Position numbers and translations under genes: made by a program. Below are positions 17,263-27,705 of a stretch of DNA of 64,000 bases, one piece after another (the first letter of the stretch is position 1; each line of letters begins with the position of its first letter). The notes under the pieces were generated by a model that saw only the letters and a program-made list of their open reading frames with translations, did no database searches and had not been told where the DNA came from. The DNA comes from JAOADN01 sp049323795 (GTDB taxonomy: Bacteria > Pseudomonadota > Alphaproteobacteria > Rhodobacterales > Rhodobacteraceae), in NCBI GenBank assembly GCA_049323795.1, contig JBMOOH010000009.1:136409-200408 (forward strand), in the 5' to 3' direction.

Positions 17263-18510
17263 ATGAAGTTCAAGACCGCGTTTCTGGCCGCAACGGCCCT
17301 GGTCTCGGCGGCCCTGGTCTCGGCGGGTGCTGCCCGCGCGGCCGAGCTGGAAGTGACCCACTGGTGGACGAGCGGTGGCGAGGCCGCGGCCGTCGCCGAG
17401 TTCGCCAAGGCCTTCAACGCCACGGGCAACACGTGGATCGACGGCGCGATCGCCGGTTCGGGCGACACCGCGCGACCGATCATGGTGAGCCGGATCACCG
17501 GCGGCGATCCGATGGGCGCGACCCAGTTCAACCATGGCCGGCAGGCCGAGGAACTCGTTGCGGCCGGCCTGATGCGCGATCTCGACGCGGTGGCCGAGGC
17601 CGAGAACTGGAAGGCGGTCATCAATCCGCCGTCGCTTCTGGACAGTTGCACACTCGACGGACGCATCTACTGCGTGCCGGTGAACATCCATGCCTGGCAG
17701 TGGCTCTGGCTGTCGAACAAGGCCTTCGCCGATGCGGGCGTCCCGGTTCCTACCAACTGGGACGAATTCGTCGCCGCCGGTCCGAAGCTCCGCGAAGCGG
17801 GCAAGGTGCCGCTCGCCCTCGGCCAGCAGTCCTGGCAGGTGACCGGCCTCTTCAACAACCTGGTGCTCGGCCTCGGGGGCAAGGACCTGTATCTGAAGGT
17901 CTATCAGGACAAGGACGCCGAGGCCGCCGGAGGCCCCGAGATGGCGCGCATCTTCATGGCTGCCGCCGACGCGCGCGACCTGTCGCAGGGATCGAACGTG
18001 CAGGACTGGAACCAGGCCACCAACATGGTCATCACCGACGCGGCCGGCGGCCAGTCGATGGGTGACTGGGCACAGGGCGAGTTCCAGGTCGCCAACAAGG
18101 TCGCGGGCACCGACTACACCTGCCTGCCCGGCCTCGGGATGCCCGACGCCTACCTGACGACCGGCGGCGATTCCTTCTACTTCCCGAAGCTCGACGACCC
18201 CGAGAAGTCGAAGGCGCAGGAAGTGCTCGCCAAGGTGATGCTCTCGCCGGAAACCCAGGTCGCCTTCAACCTCAAGAAGGGGTCGATGCCCGTCCGGGGC
18301 GACATCGACCTCGGCGCGGCGAACGACTGCATGAAGAAGGGACTCGAGATCCTCAAGGCCGGACGGATCATCAAGTCGACGGACGAGCTTCTGAGCCCGG
18401 ATACGACGACCCAGATCAACGACCTGATGAGCCAGTTCTTCAACGACACCTCGATCACGCCCGAGGACACACAGGCCAGGTTCGCCGAGATCATCGCGGC
18501 GGCCGACTGA
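17263..18510 (+). CDS. Sugar ABC transporter, periplasmic binding protein (CUT1 type)
   Basis: 415 residues with a signal peptide ending AGAARA, then AELEVTHWWTSGGEAAAVAEFAKAF, the standard start of extracellular sugar-binding family 1. NIHAWQWLWLSNKAFADAG and WDEFVAAGPKLREAGKVPLALG are close in style to the glucose/mannose binding protein GtsA. GGGAGGAGCC lies just ahead of the ATG. The linked beta-mannosidase suggests mannose or short mannosides as ligand; glucose is an alternative. A long stem-loop follows the stop. Confidence 0.88.
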   Translation: MKFKTAFLAATALVSAALVSAGAARAAELEVTHWWTSGGEAAAVAEFAKAFNATGNTWIDGAIAGSGDTARPIMVSRITGGDPMGATQFNHGRQAEELVAAGLMRDLDAVAEAENWKAVINPPSLLDSCTLDGRIYCVPVNIHAWQWLWLSNKAFADAGVPVPTNWDEFVAAGPKLREAGKVPLALGQQSWQVTGLFNNLVLGLGGKDLYLKVYQDKDAEAAGGPEMARIFMAAADARDLSQGSNVQDWNQATNMVITDAAGGQSMGDWAQGEFQVANKVAGTDYTCLPGLGMPDAYLTTGGDSFYFPKLDDPEKSKAQEVLAKVMLSPETQVAFNLKKGSMPVRGDIDLGAANDCMKKGLEILKAGRIIKSTDELLSPDTTTQINDLMSQFFNDTSITPEDTQARFAEIIAAAD

Positions 18511-18515
18511 CCCGA

Positions 18516-18552
18516 GGACCGGGCCGGAACAGTCCCTGTTCCGGCCCGGTCC
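18516..18552 (+). repeat. 17-bp stem-loop after the binding-protein gene
   Basis: A perfect inverted repeat (left arm 18516-18532, right arm 18536-18552) encloses three bases; its core is ACCGGGCCGGAACAG. It starts 5 bases past the stop and has no T tract, so it is more likely an mRNA stabiliser or partial terminator that raises binding protein over permease. Confidence 0.7.
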
Positions 18553-18583
18553 CTCTCCCGAACCCCGTCCGGCGAGTCCAAGC

Positions 18584-19474
18584 ATGGCGACCGAGCGCCC
18601 CCGCCACATCCTGCGCAACCCGAGCGCCAAGATCGCGTCGATCCCGATGATCCTGACGGCGCTCTTCGTCTTCGTCGGCGGCACGCTCTGGACGGTCACC
18701 TATTCCTTCACCAGCTCGAAGCTCCTCCCCACCCTCAACTTCGTGGGCCTCGACCAGTACGAGCGCCTCTGGACGACGACCCGCTGGCTCGTCTCGATCA
18801 GGAACCTTGCCATCTACGGGTCGCTGTCGCTGGTCCTCAGCCTCGTCATCGGCTTCCTGCTCGCCGCGCTCCTCGACCAGAAGATCCGCTACGAAAACGC
18901 CTTCCGCACGATCTTTCTCTACCCCTTCGCGCTCTCGTTCATCGTCACCGGCCTCGTCTGGCAGTGGATCCTGAACCCCGACTTCGGCGTGCAGCGCATC
19001 GTCCGGTCGCTCGGCTTCGAAGGCTTCGTCTTCGACCCCCTCTACAACCAGGACATCGTGATCTACGGGGTGCTCATCGCCGGGCTCTGGCAGGGCACCG
19101 GCCTCATCATGTGCCTGATGCTGGCCGGCCTGCGGGGCATCGACGAGGACATCTGGAAGGCCGCGCGGGTCGACGGCATCCCGATGTGGAAGACCTACCT
19201 CTTCATCGTCATCCCGATGATGCGGCCGGTGTTCATCACCACGCTCGTCATCATCATGAGCGGCATCGTCCGTCTCTACGACCTCATCGTCGCGCAGACG
19301 GGCGGCGGCCCGGGCATCGCGTCCGAGGTTCCCGCGAAATACGTCTACGACTTCATGTTCCGCGCCCAGAACCTCGGCCAAGGCTTCGCCGCCTCGACCA
19401 TGATGCTGCTGACGGTCGCCATCGTGGTGGTCCCCTGGGCCTATCTCGAATTCGGGGGGAAGCGCCGTGGCTGA
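18584..19474 (+). CDS. Sugar ABC transporter permease 1
   Basis: 296 residues with six membrane segments. The EAA-type cytoplasmic loop DEDIWKAARVDGIPMWKTYLF, which contacts the ATPase, is present, as is the CUT1 motif FIVTGLVWQWILNPDFGVQ. It corresponds to GtsB/MalF-type permeases, though it lacks the extra N-terminal region of MalF. The stop overlaps the next permease's GTG by 8 bases. Confidence 0.9.
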   Translation: MATERPRHILRNPSAKIASIPMILTALFVFVGGTLWTVTYSFTSSKLLPTLNFVGLDQYERLWTTTRWLVSIRNLAIYGSLSLVLSLVIGFLLAALLDQKIRYENAFRTIFLYPFALSFIVTGLVWQWILNPDFGVQRIVRSLGFEGFVFDPLYNQDIVIYGVLIAGLWQGTGLIMCLMLAGLRGIDEDIWKAARVDGIPMWKTYLFIVIPMMRPVFITTLVIIMSGIVRLYDLIVAQTGGGPGIASEVPAKYVYDFMFRAQNLGQGFAASTMMLLTVAIVVVPWAYLEFGGKRRG

Positions 19475-20363
19475 CACCGCCCCTGCCGGACCCGGCGGAC
19501 GCAGGCCGAGACCGCTCTTCTCGGCCCGGAACGTGGCGCTCTACGGCGCGCTGACCCTGCTCGCCGCCTACTACCTCGTGCCGCTCTACGTGATGATCGT
19601 CACCTCGCTCAAGACGATGCCCGAGGTGCGGATGGGCAACATCTTCTCGCCCCCGGTCGAGATCACCTTCGAACCCTGGGTCAAGGCCTGGGCCGAAGCC
19701 TGCACGGGGCTCAACTGCGACGGGCTTTCCCGCGGCTTCTGGAACTCGGTGCGCATCACAGTGCCCTCGGTGATCCTGTCGATCGCGATCGCCTCGGTGA
19801 ACGGCTACACGCTCGCCCACTGGCGGTTCCGGGGGTCCGAGGCGTTCTTCACCATCCTCGTCTTCGGGGCCTTCATCCCCTACCAGGTGCTGCTCTACCC
19901 CATCGTCATACTGCTGCGCGACATCGGGCTCTACGGAACCCTCTGGGGCCTCGTGATCGTGCATTCCATCTTCGGAATGCCGATCCTGACGCTGCTTTTC
20001 CGCAACTACTTCAGTTCCATCCCCGAGGAACTCTTCAAGGCCGCCCGCATCGACGGCGCCGGATTCTGGGGCATCTTCTTCAAGGTGATGATGCCGATGT
20101 CGCTCCCCATCGTCGTCGTCGCGATCATCCTTCAGGTGACCGGCATCTGGAACGACTTCCTCTTCGGGGTGATCTACACCAAGCCCGACCTCTACCCGAT
20201 GACGGTCCAGCTCAACAACATCGTCAACTCGGTGCAGGGCGTGAAGGAATACAACGTCAACATGGCCGCGACGCTCATCACCGGCCTCGTGCCCCTCACC
20301 ATCTATTTCATTTCCGGCAAGCTCTTCGTCCGCGGCATCGCGGCGGGCGCGGTGAAAGGCTGA
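19467..20363 (+). CDS. Sugar ABC transporter permease 2
   Basis: 298 residues, six membrane segments. The EAA loop is EELFKAARIDGAGFWGIFFK. LTLLAAYYLVPLYVMIVTSLK near the start and VTGIWNDFLFGVIY near the end match MalG/GtsC-type permeases. The GTG start, inside the end of the previous gene, gives MADTAPAG; translation is coupled. It forms a heterodimer with permease 1. Confidence 0.9.
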   Translation: MADTAPAGPGGRRPRPLFSARNVALYGALTLLAAYYLVPLYVMIVTSLKTMPEVRMGNIFSPPVEITFEPWVKAWAEACTGLNCDGLSRGFWNSVRITVPSVILSIAIASVNGYTLAHWRFRGSEAFFTILVFGAFIPYQVLLYPIVILLRDIGLYGTLWGLVIVHSIFGMPILTLLFRNYFSSIPEELFKAARIDGAGFWGIFFKVMMPMSLPIVVVAIILQVTGIWNDFLFGVIYTKPDLYPMTVQLNNIVNSVQGVKEYNVNMAATLITGLVPLTIYFISGKLFVRGIAAGAVKG

Positions 20364-20369
20364 TCCCGA

Positions 20370-21440
20370 ATGACCGTCGCCGTCAAAGATCTGACCCTGA
20401 CATTCGGCAGCGTGACGGTTCTCGACCGGCTGAACCTCGAGATCGCCGACGGCGAGTTCCTCGTGCTCCTCGGCGCCTCGGGGTGCGGGAAATCGACCCT
20501 GCTGAACTGCATCGCGGGCCTTCTCGACATCACCGGCGGGCAGGTCTTCATCGGCGGGAAGAACGTGACATGGGAGGAACCCTCGCGCCGCGGCATCGGG
20601 ATGGTGTTTCAGTCCTACGCGCTCTACCCGCAGATGACGGTCGGGGGAAACCTGTCCTTCGGTCTTCGCAACGCCGGCATGGCGCGCGACGAGGTCGCCA
20701 GGCGCGTCGCCCGCGCCGCCGAGATCCTCCAGATCGGGCCGCTCCTCAGCCGCAAGCCCGCCGCGCTGTCCGGCGGCCAGCGGCAGCGCGTGGCCATCGG
20801 CCGCGCACTCGTCCGCGACGTGGACGTGTTCCTGTTCGACGAGCCGCTCTCGAACCTCGACGCCAAGCTGCGCGCCGACCTGCGCGTCGAGATCAAGCGG
20901 CTGCACCAGCGGCTGAGGAACACCGTCATCTACGTCACCCACGACCAGATCGAGGCGATGACGCTCGCCGACCGCATCGCGATCATGAGGAACGGCATGA
21001 TCCAGCAGCTCGCCGCGCCCGCCGACATCTACAACCGGCCCGTCAACAAATACGTCGCCGGTTTCATCGGCAGCCCCGAGATGAACTTCCTCGACGGCCG
21101 GGTCGAGGGCGCGTCCTTCGTCGCGGGCGATGCGCGCATCCCGCTCGACGGCTACGGCTTCGACGGCGGGTGCGCGGACGGACCGGCCTGGTTCGGCATG
21201 CGCCCCGAGCATGTCGCAGCCGGCGGGGCGGCGCGCGGAATGCCCTTCCAGTCGGAATCGACGGTCGAGATCGTCGAGCCGATGGGGTCCGACACGCTCG
21301 TCTGGACGACGCTCGCCGGACTGGATTTCCGCCTGAGAATGGACGGGCAGGCCCGCGTTGCGCCGGGGGACCGTCTTTTCATCGGCTTCTCGCCCGAACG
21401 CGCCTCGCTCTTCGACAGGCAGACCGAAAAGCGGCTCTGA
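20370..21440 (+). CDS. Sugar ABC transporter ATP-binding protein (UgpC/MsmK type)
   Basis: 356 residues. Walker A GASGCGKST at 35-43, signature LSGGQRQRVAIGRAL, Walker B VFLFDEPLSNLDAKLR and the His switch YVTHDQIEAMT are intact. After about residue 240 comes the OB-fold regulatory domain typical of CUT1 ATPases, though it is short and diverged. It begins 6 bases after permease 2 and ends 6 bases before the glycosidase. Confidence 0.92.
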   Translation: MTVAVKDLTLTFGSVTVLDRLNLEIADGEFLVLLGASGCGKSTLLNCIAGLLDITGGQVFIGGKNVTWEEPSRRGIGMVFQSYALYPQMTVGGNLSFGLRNAGMARDEVARRVARAAEILQIGPLLSRKPAALSGGQRQRVAIGRALVRDVDVFLFDEPLSNLDAKLRADLRVEIKRLHQRLRNTVIYVTHDQIEAMTLADRIAIMRNGMIQQLAAPADIYNRPVNKYVAGFIGSPEMNFLDGRVEGASFVAGDARIPLDGYGFDGGCADGPAWFGMRPEHVAAGGAARGMPFQSESTVEIVEPMGSDTLVWTTLAGLDFRLRMDGQARVAPGDRLFIGFSPERASLFDRQTEKRL

Positions 21441-21446
21441 CCCGGC

Positions 21447-23864
21447 ATGATCGACCTATCCGGCACCTGGCTGCTGTCCGATGAATCTGGTGAATTCTCG
21501 GCGCCCATGGCGGTGCCTGGCGACGGCATCACCGCGCTTTACAAGGCGGGCCTGATCCCCGACCCCTACCGGGGGCGCAACGAATACGGCCTCCGCTGGA
21601 TCGCCGAACGCGACTGGGCCATCCGGCGCGAGGTGACGCTCGACCGGACGGACTATGTCTTGGTGGCCGAGATGCTCGACACCGTGGCCGAGGTGCGGGT
21701 GAACGGCACGGTCGTCCTGCGGGCCGACAGCATGTTCCGCGCCCACCGGGCGGATATCTCCGCCGCCGCGCGCATCGGCGCGAACAGCATCGAGGTCACC
21801 TTCCGCTCGCCCGTCCGCGAAGGCGCGGCGCGGCAGGCGGCGCAGCCCTTCCCCGTGCCCTGGCACAGGGGCAACTGCCCGATCCCGAACGGCAACATGC
21901 TGCGCAAGCCGCAATGCGACTTCGGATGGGACTGGAACATCGCCCTCGCCCCCTTCGGCGTCTACGAGGGCATCCGCCTTGAACCCGCCCGCCCCTTCCG
22001 CATTGCCGATGTCATTGTCGGCCAGTCGGGCGATGCGCGGGCGATGCGGGTATCCGTGTCGATCCGGGTCGAGGGCGAGGCCGGGGGCGAGGCCGTCTCC
22101 CTTTCGCTCTGCGGCGTGGCGGGCTCCGGCGTCGTGGCCGACGGCCGCTGCGAGTTGTCGCTCGAGGTGAAGGATCCGGCCCTCTGGTGGCCGAACGGCC
22201 TCGGGCCCCAGCCGCTCCACGAGCTGCAGGTCACGGTCGGCACCGCCACGGCGACGCGCCGCATCGGGCTCAGGACCGTCGATCTCGTCACCACCCCCGA
22301 CACCACCCCCGACACCACCCCCGACACCACCGGCGCGCGCTTCGCCTTCCGCGTCAACGGGCGCGAGGTGTTCATGCGCGGGGCGAACTGGGTTCCGGCC
22401 GACGCGCTCGGGTCGAACATCACGCCCGACACGGTGCTGCCGCTCCTCCGGTCGGCGAGGGACGCGCACATGAACATGATCCGCGTCTGGGGCGGCGGCC
22501 GCTACGAGCCGGACTGGTTCTACGATCTTTGCGACGAACTCGGGCTGATGGTCTGGCAGGACTTCATGTTCGCCTGCCACCTCTACCCTTCGATCGACGC
22601 CTTTCTGGCCGAGATAGATACTGAAGTCCGCATCCAGACCGCCCGCCTGAACCATCACCCCTGCATTGCCCTCTGGTGCGGCGACAACGAACTTCTGGGC
22701 GCGCTGAACTGGTTCCGCGAAAGCCGCGACAACCGCGACCGCTACCTCGTCGCCTACGACCGGCTGAACCGCACGGTCGAACGCGCGCTGAAGGACACCG
22801 CCCCGGATGCAGTCTGGTGGCCCTCGTCCCCTTCGCCCGGCCCTCTGTCCTTCGGCGACGCCTGGCACGACGACCGGTCGGGCGACATGCACGTCTGGTC
22901 GATCTGGCACGAGGGCCGCGATTTCGAGCACTACCGCGACGTCTCGCCCCGGTTCTGCTCGGAATTCGGGTTCCAGTCCTACCCCTCGATGCCCGTCATC
23001 CGCCGCTTCGCGAGCCCTGCGGACTGGAACATCGCCAGCCCCGTAATGGAGAGCCACCAGAAGAACGCCGGCGGCAACGCGCGCATCGCCGAGACGATGT
23101 TCCGCTACTTCCGCTTTCCGGCGGGGTTCGAGAACTTCGTCTATCTCAGCCAGGTCCAGCAGGGGCTGGCGATCAAGACCGCCGTGTCGCACTGGCGGAG
23201 CCTCAAGCCCCACTGCATGGGCACGCTCTACTGGCAGCTCAACGACACCTGGCCCGTCTGCTCCTGGGCCAGCCTCGACCACGGCGGCAACTGGAAGCTT
23301 CTGCACCACATGGCCCGGCGCTTCTTCGCGCCCGTTTTCGTGGCCGCGGTGCCGGTCGAGAGCGGCTTCCACCTCAAGGGCATGAACGACGGGCCGCAGG
23401 ATGTTACCCTGTCGGTCCAGATCGCGGCGGCGCGGATGGACGGCACGACCCGCCCCCTCGGCCAGACGACCCTCTCCCTTCGCACCGACATCGCGCAGGT
23501 GGTGGCCGAGATCGCGGGCGACGCGCTGGCCGAGGGCGAGGTCCTGGCCTTCACCTGGCAGGGCAGCGACGGCACGCGGTCGGGCGACGTCTTCAACCCG
23601 AAGCCCTGGAAGAGCTACGACCTCCTCCCCCCGGGCCTCGTGCACCATGTCACGCAGGATGGCGCCCTCTGCCGCATCGCCCTCTCCGTCACCGCGCTCG
23701 CCCCCTTCGTCGCGGTCGAAGCCGATGTCGAAGGGCGGTTTTCAGCCAATGCAGTGACGCTTTTCCCCGGCTTCCCGGCCGAGATCACCTTCACGCCGCG
23801 CGACCCCGGCGCGATGCCGACGTTCTCCCTCCGCGACCTTCACGCCGCGACCCATGGTGCCTAG
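21447..23864 (+). CDS. Beta-mannosidase, glycoside hydrolase family 2
   Basis: 805 residues, the size of a GH2 beta-mannosidase. The N-terminal sugar-binding domain starts DLSGTWLLSDESGEF; the catalytic barrel has MRGANWVPADAL and MNMIRVWGGGRYEPDWFYDLCDELG, split by family alignment. The acid/base Glu is in WCGDNE (about E415) and the nucleophile in CSEFGFQ (about E506). No signal peptide, so it works on mannosides imported by the transporter encoded just upstream. An in-frame 12-base repeat lies in the linker before the barrel. Confidence 0.88.
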   Translation: MIDLSGTWLLSDESGEFSAPMAVPGDGITALYKAGLIPDPYRGRNEYGLRWIAERDWAIRREVTLDRTDYVLVAEMLDTVAEVRVNGTVVLRADSMFRAHRADISAAARIGANSIEVTFRSPVREGAARQAAQPFPVPWHRGNCPIPNGNMLRKPQCDFGWDWNIALAPFGVYEGIRLEPARPFRIADVIVGQSGDARAMRVSVSIRVEGEAGGEAVSLSLCGVAGSGVVADGRCELSLEVKDPALWWPNGLGPQPLHELQVTVGTATATRRIGLRTVDLVTTPDTTPDTTPDTTGARFAFRVNGREVFMRGANWVPADALGSNITPDTVLPLLRSARDAHMNMIRVWGGGRYEPDWFYDLCDELGLMVWQDFMFACHLYPSIDAFLAEIDTEVRIQTARLNHHPCIALWCGDNELLGALNWFRESRDNRDRYLVAYDRLNRTVERALKDTAPDAVWWPSSPSPGPLSFGDAWHDDRSGDMHVWSIWHEGRDFEHYRDVSPRFCSEFGFQSYPSMPVIRRFASPADWNIASPVMESHQKNAGGNARIAETMFRYFRFPAGFENFVYLSQVQQGLAIKTAVSHWRSLKPHCMGTLYWQLNDTWPVCSWASLDHGGNWKLLHHMARRFFAPVFVAAVPVESGFHLKGMNDGPQDVTLSVQIAAARMDGTTRPLGQTTLSLRTDIAQVVAEIAGDALAEGEVLAFTWQGSDGTRSGDVFNPKPWKSYDLLPPGLVHHVTQDGALCRIALSVTALAPFVAVEADVEGRFSANAVTLFPGFPAEITFTPRDPGAMPTFSLRDLHAATHGA
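22290..22331 (+). repeat. 12-bp tandem repeat inside the beta-mannosidase gene
   Basis: Three exact copies of ACCACCCCCGAC (22290-22325) and a partial fourth encode Thr-Pro-Asp-Thr units. The length is a multiple of three, so copy-number change would lengthen or shorten the linker without breaking the frame. Confidence 0.9.
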
Positions 23865-23876
23865 AAAGGACATCCC

Positions 23877-24632
23877 ATGACCGATTTCTCATACCAGCTC
23901 TACAGTTCGCGGAACTTCGGACCCCTCGACGCCACGCTCCGCCTTCTCGCCGGCCTCGGCTATGCGCAGGTCGAAGGCTACGGCGGGCTCTACGGGAGCG
24001 ACGCGGCGCTCAGGACGCTCGAAAAGGGCCTGAAGGACACGGGCCTTTCCATGCCCACGGGGCATTTCGGCTTCGACATGGTCTCGGGCGACCCCAAGCG
24101 CGTTCTTTCCATCGCCAGAGGACTCGGGCTGACGGGCGTCATCGTCCCCTACATCATGCCCGACGACCGCCCGAAGGACGCGAAGGGATGGGAGGCCTAC
24201 GGCAAGTCGCTGGCCAGGGCCGGCGCCCCGATCCGCGATGCGGGCCTCTTCTTCGGCTACCACAACCATGACTTCGAATACGCCCCGGTCGATGGCGGCC
24301 ACCTGCCGCTCGACCTGATCCTTGGCGCCGACGACTCCCTCGTCCTCGAATTCGATGTCGCCTGGTCCGTCCGGGGCAGGACCGACCCCCTGACCACCAT
24401 CGGCAGGTACGGCAGCCGCATCCGCGCCGCGCATGTCAAGGACATCGCCCCGGCCGGGCAGAACGCCGATCAGGACGGCTGGGCCGACGTGGGCGACGGC
24501 GTCATGCCCTGGCCCGCGCTGATGGCCGCGCTGAGAAAGGCCGGCACCCGGTATTTCGTCATCGAACACGACAACCCCAGCGACGAGCGGCGCTTCGCCT
24601 CGCGGTCGCTTGCCGCCGTCAGGGCGATGTGA
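23877..24632 (+). CDS. Sugar phosphate isomerase/epimerase-like TIM-barrel protein
   Basis: 251 residues of the xylose-isomerase-like TIM barrel superfamily. FGYHNHDFEYAP holds metal ligands; LVLEFDVAW, IRAAHVKDIAP and FVIEHDNPSD continue the conserved strand ends. Relatives include IolE, hydroxypyruvate isomerase and 3-keto-sugar hydrolases or epimerases; the substrate cannot be told. Partnering with the Gfo/Idh/MocA gene 11 bases downstream suggests oxidation and isomerisation of the imported sugar. Confidence 0.8.
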   Translation: MTDFSYQLYSSRNFGPLDATLRLLAGLGYAQVEGYGGLYGSDAALRTLEKGLKDTGLSMPTGHFGFDMVSGDPKRVLSIARGLGLTGVIVPYIMPDDRPKDAKGWEAYGKSLARAGAPIRDAGLFFGYHNHDFEYAPVDGGHLPLDLILGADDSLVLEFDVAWSVRGRTDPLTTIGRYGSRIRAAHVKDIAPAGQNADQDGWADVGDGVMPWPALMAALRKAGTRYFVIEHDNPSDERRFASRSLAAVRAM

Positions 24633-24643
24633 GGAGAGGGATC

Positions 24644-25771
24644 ATGCAAGGCATCGGAATCATCGGCGCGGGCAACATCTCGGCCGCCTACCTGCGGCTC
24701 GCGCCGCTCTTCAGGGGCCTCGAGGTTCGCGCCATCGCCGACGTGAACCACGCGGCGGCCGGGGCGCGCGCGAAGGAGTTCGGCGTCAGGGCGCTGCCGG
24801 TCGATGACCTTCTCGCCGCGAAGGACATCGACATCGTCGTCAACCTCACGGTCCCGGAGGCGCACTACCCGGTGACGAGGCGCATCCTCGAATCCGGCAA
24901 GCACGCCTATTCGGAAAAGCCCTTCGTGCTGACGCTGGAACAGGGCGAGGACCTCCGTGCCATCTGCAAGGCCAGGGGCCTGCGCATCGGTTCGGCCCCC
25001 GACACCTTCCTCGGCGGCGCGCATCAGGCGGCACGGGCGGCGATCGACGAGGGGCGCGTCGGCAAGGTCGTGGCGGGCACTGCGCATGTGCTCAACCACG
25101 GGATGGAGCACTGGCACCCGAACCCGGGCTTCTTCTTCCTGCCGGGCGCGGGCCCGATGCTCGACCTCGGCCCCTACTATGTCACCAACCTGATCCAGCT
25201 TCTCGGCCCCGTCCGCCGCGTCGGCGCGCTCGCCACGGCCCCGTTTCCCGACCGTCCGGTCACGGCCGCCGGCCCGATGCAGGGCAAGACCGTCCCGGTC
25301 AGGACGCCCACGAACATCCACGCGCTGCTCGACTTCCATTCGGGGGCGACGATCACCCTCTCGACCTCGTGGGACGTCTGGGCGCACCGTCACGCGCACA
25401 TGGAGCTTTACGGCTCGGGGGGCTCGCTCTACGTGCCCGACCCGAACTTCTTCGGCGGTACCGTCGAAGCGACCGGCCGCGGGCCTGCCGCGACCGCGCT
25501 CGACACCGCCTCGCACCCCTTCGGCATCCCGAACGAGGAGCACCCGCAGGGCATGGTCGCGAACTACCGCACCGCCGGCCTCGCCGACATGGCGATCGCC
25601 ATCGAGGAAGGCCGCCCGCACCGCTGCTCGATGGAGCTGGCGCTGCACGCCGTCGACGTGATGACGGCCTGCCTGAAGTCTGGCGAGACCGGGCGGTTCG
25701 TCACCCTGACGACGACCTGCGAGCGACCTGCGGCCCTGTCGGCGGCGGAAGCGCGGGCGCTCTTGAGGTAG
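24644..25771 (+). CDS. Gfo/Idh/MocA family NAD(P)-dependent oxidoreductase
   Basis: 375 residues. The Rossmann start IGIIGAGNISAAYL, the EKP motif in SEKPFVLTLEQG, and LDLGPYYVTNLIQLLGP of the second domain are all present. Such enzymes oxidise cyclic sugars or inositols, often at C3. The ATG at 24644 sits 3 bases after GAGGAGAGGG. A GTG five codons earlier is less likely. It lies within the mannoside operon. Confidence 0.87.
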   Translation: MQGIGIIGAGNISAAYLRLAPLFRGLEVRAIADVNHAAAGARAKEFGVRALPVDDLLAAKDIDIVVNLTVPEAHYPVTRRILESGKHAYSEKPFVLTLEQGEDLRAICKARGLRIGSAPDTFLGGAHQAARAAIDEGRVGKVVAGTAHVLNHGMEHWHPNPGFFFLPGAGPMLDLGPYYVTNLIQLLGPVRRVGALATAPFPDRPVTAAGPMQGKTVPVRTPTNIHALLDFHSGATITLSTSWDVWAHRHAHMELYGSGGSLYVPDPNFFGGTVEATGRGPAATALDTASHPFGIPNEEHPQGMVANYRTAGLADMAIAIEEGRPHRCSMELALHAVDVMTACLKSGETGRFVTLTTTCERPAALSAAEARALLR

Positions 25772-25794
25772 GCTACGAATCGCCGGCAGCAGCC

Positions 25795-25822
25795 GGGCGG
25801 CGCGCATCGGGCCGCGCCGCCC
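25795..25822 (+). terminator. Stem-loop between the Gfo/Idh and aldo/keto reductase genes
   Basis: A perfect 10-bp stem, GGGCGGCGCG / CGCGCCGCCC, with an 8-base loop is followed by CTTTCCCTTT. It could end part of the transcripts or protect the upstream mRNA; the next gene starts 22 bases on. Confidence 0.5.
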
Positions 25823-25844
25823 CTTTCCCTTTCCGGACGGACCC

Positions 25845-26869
<1,025 letters not shown>

Positions 26870-26873
<4 letters not shown>

Positions 26874-27703
26874 CGGTGCGTTCGGCGCTCTGCATCCACG
26901 ACCTCGCCTCGGGGCAGGACCGCGTCGTCCTCGAAACGCCGCGCCTGATCGAAGCGCCGAACTGGCTTCCCGACGGCTCGGCGCTGATCGTGAACGGCGA
27001 CGGACGGCTTTTCCGTGTGCCGCTCGACCGGCCGAGTCTGGCCAGGATAGACACGGGTTTTGCCACCCGCCTCAACAACGACCACGGCGTGTCGCCCGAC
27101 GGAACGCGGCTCGTCCTCTCGAACCACACCGTCCCCGGACAATCCTGCATCTACACGCTTCCCGTCCAGGGAGGCGAGCCGCGGCAGGTCACGGCGAACA
27201 CGCCGTCCTGGTGGCACGGCTGGTCGCCCGACGGCGCCCGCCTCGCCTATGCCGCCGTCCGCGACGGGGTCTTCCGCATCTGCACGATCCCCGTCGGGGG
27301 CGGGAAGGAGTTCCGCGTCACGTCAGGCGGCGGCCATCACGACGGGCCGGACTACACGCCTGACGGCGCGTGGATCTGGTTCAACTCCGATCAGCGCGGC
27401 GGCATGCAACTCTGGCGCATCCGCCCCGACGGCCGCGACCGTCAGCGCATGACGGACGACGACCGGGTCAACTGGTTCCCCCATCCCTCGCCCGACGGAC
27501 GCCACGTCCTCTACCTGTCCTACGAAGCCGGAACCGAAGGCCACCCGCGCGACCGGAGTGTCGAGCTGCGCCTGATGCCGGCCGGCGGAGGCCCGGCGCG
27601 AACGCTCGTCCGCCTCTTCGGCGGGCAGGGCACGATCAACGTCCCCTGCTGGAAAAGCGACGGGACCGCCTTTGCCTATGTGCGCTACATCCCGCCGGAA
27701 TGA
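26870..27703 (+). CDS. TolB-like beta-propeller protein
   Basis: 277 residues made of WD/PD40-like blades: IEAPNWLPDGSALIVNGDGRLF, HGVSPDGTRLVLSNH, WHGWSPDGARLAYAA, DYTPDGAWIWFNSDQRGGMQLWRI and WFPHPSPDGRHVLYLS (repeats of about 40 residues, joined here by family pattern). No signal peptide, so probably cytoplasmic, unlike true TolB. Function is unknown; such proteins in sugar clusters may be lactonases or bind sugars. The ATG overlaps the previous stop (ATGA). Its stop is 2 bases from the stop of the convergent ROK gene. Confidence 0.75.
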
Positions 27704-27705
27704 CC

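Noticed and set aside
21456..23648. 730-codon open frame opposite the beta-mannosidase gene
   Set aside because: The plus-strand GH2 reading has all catalytic motifs; the opposite strand is Arg/Val/Gly-rich noise.
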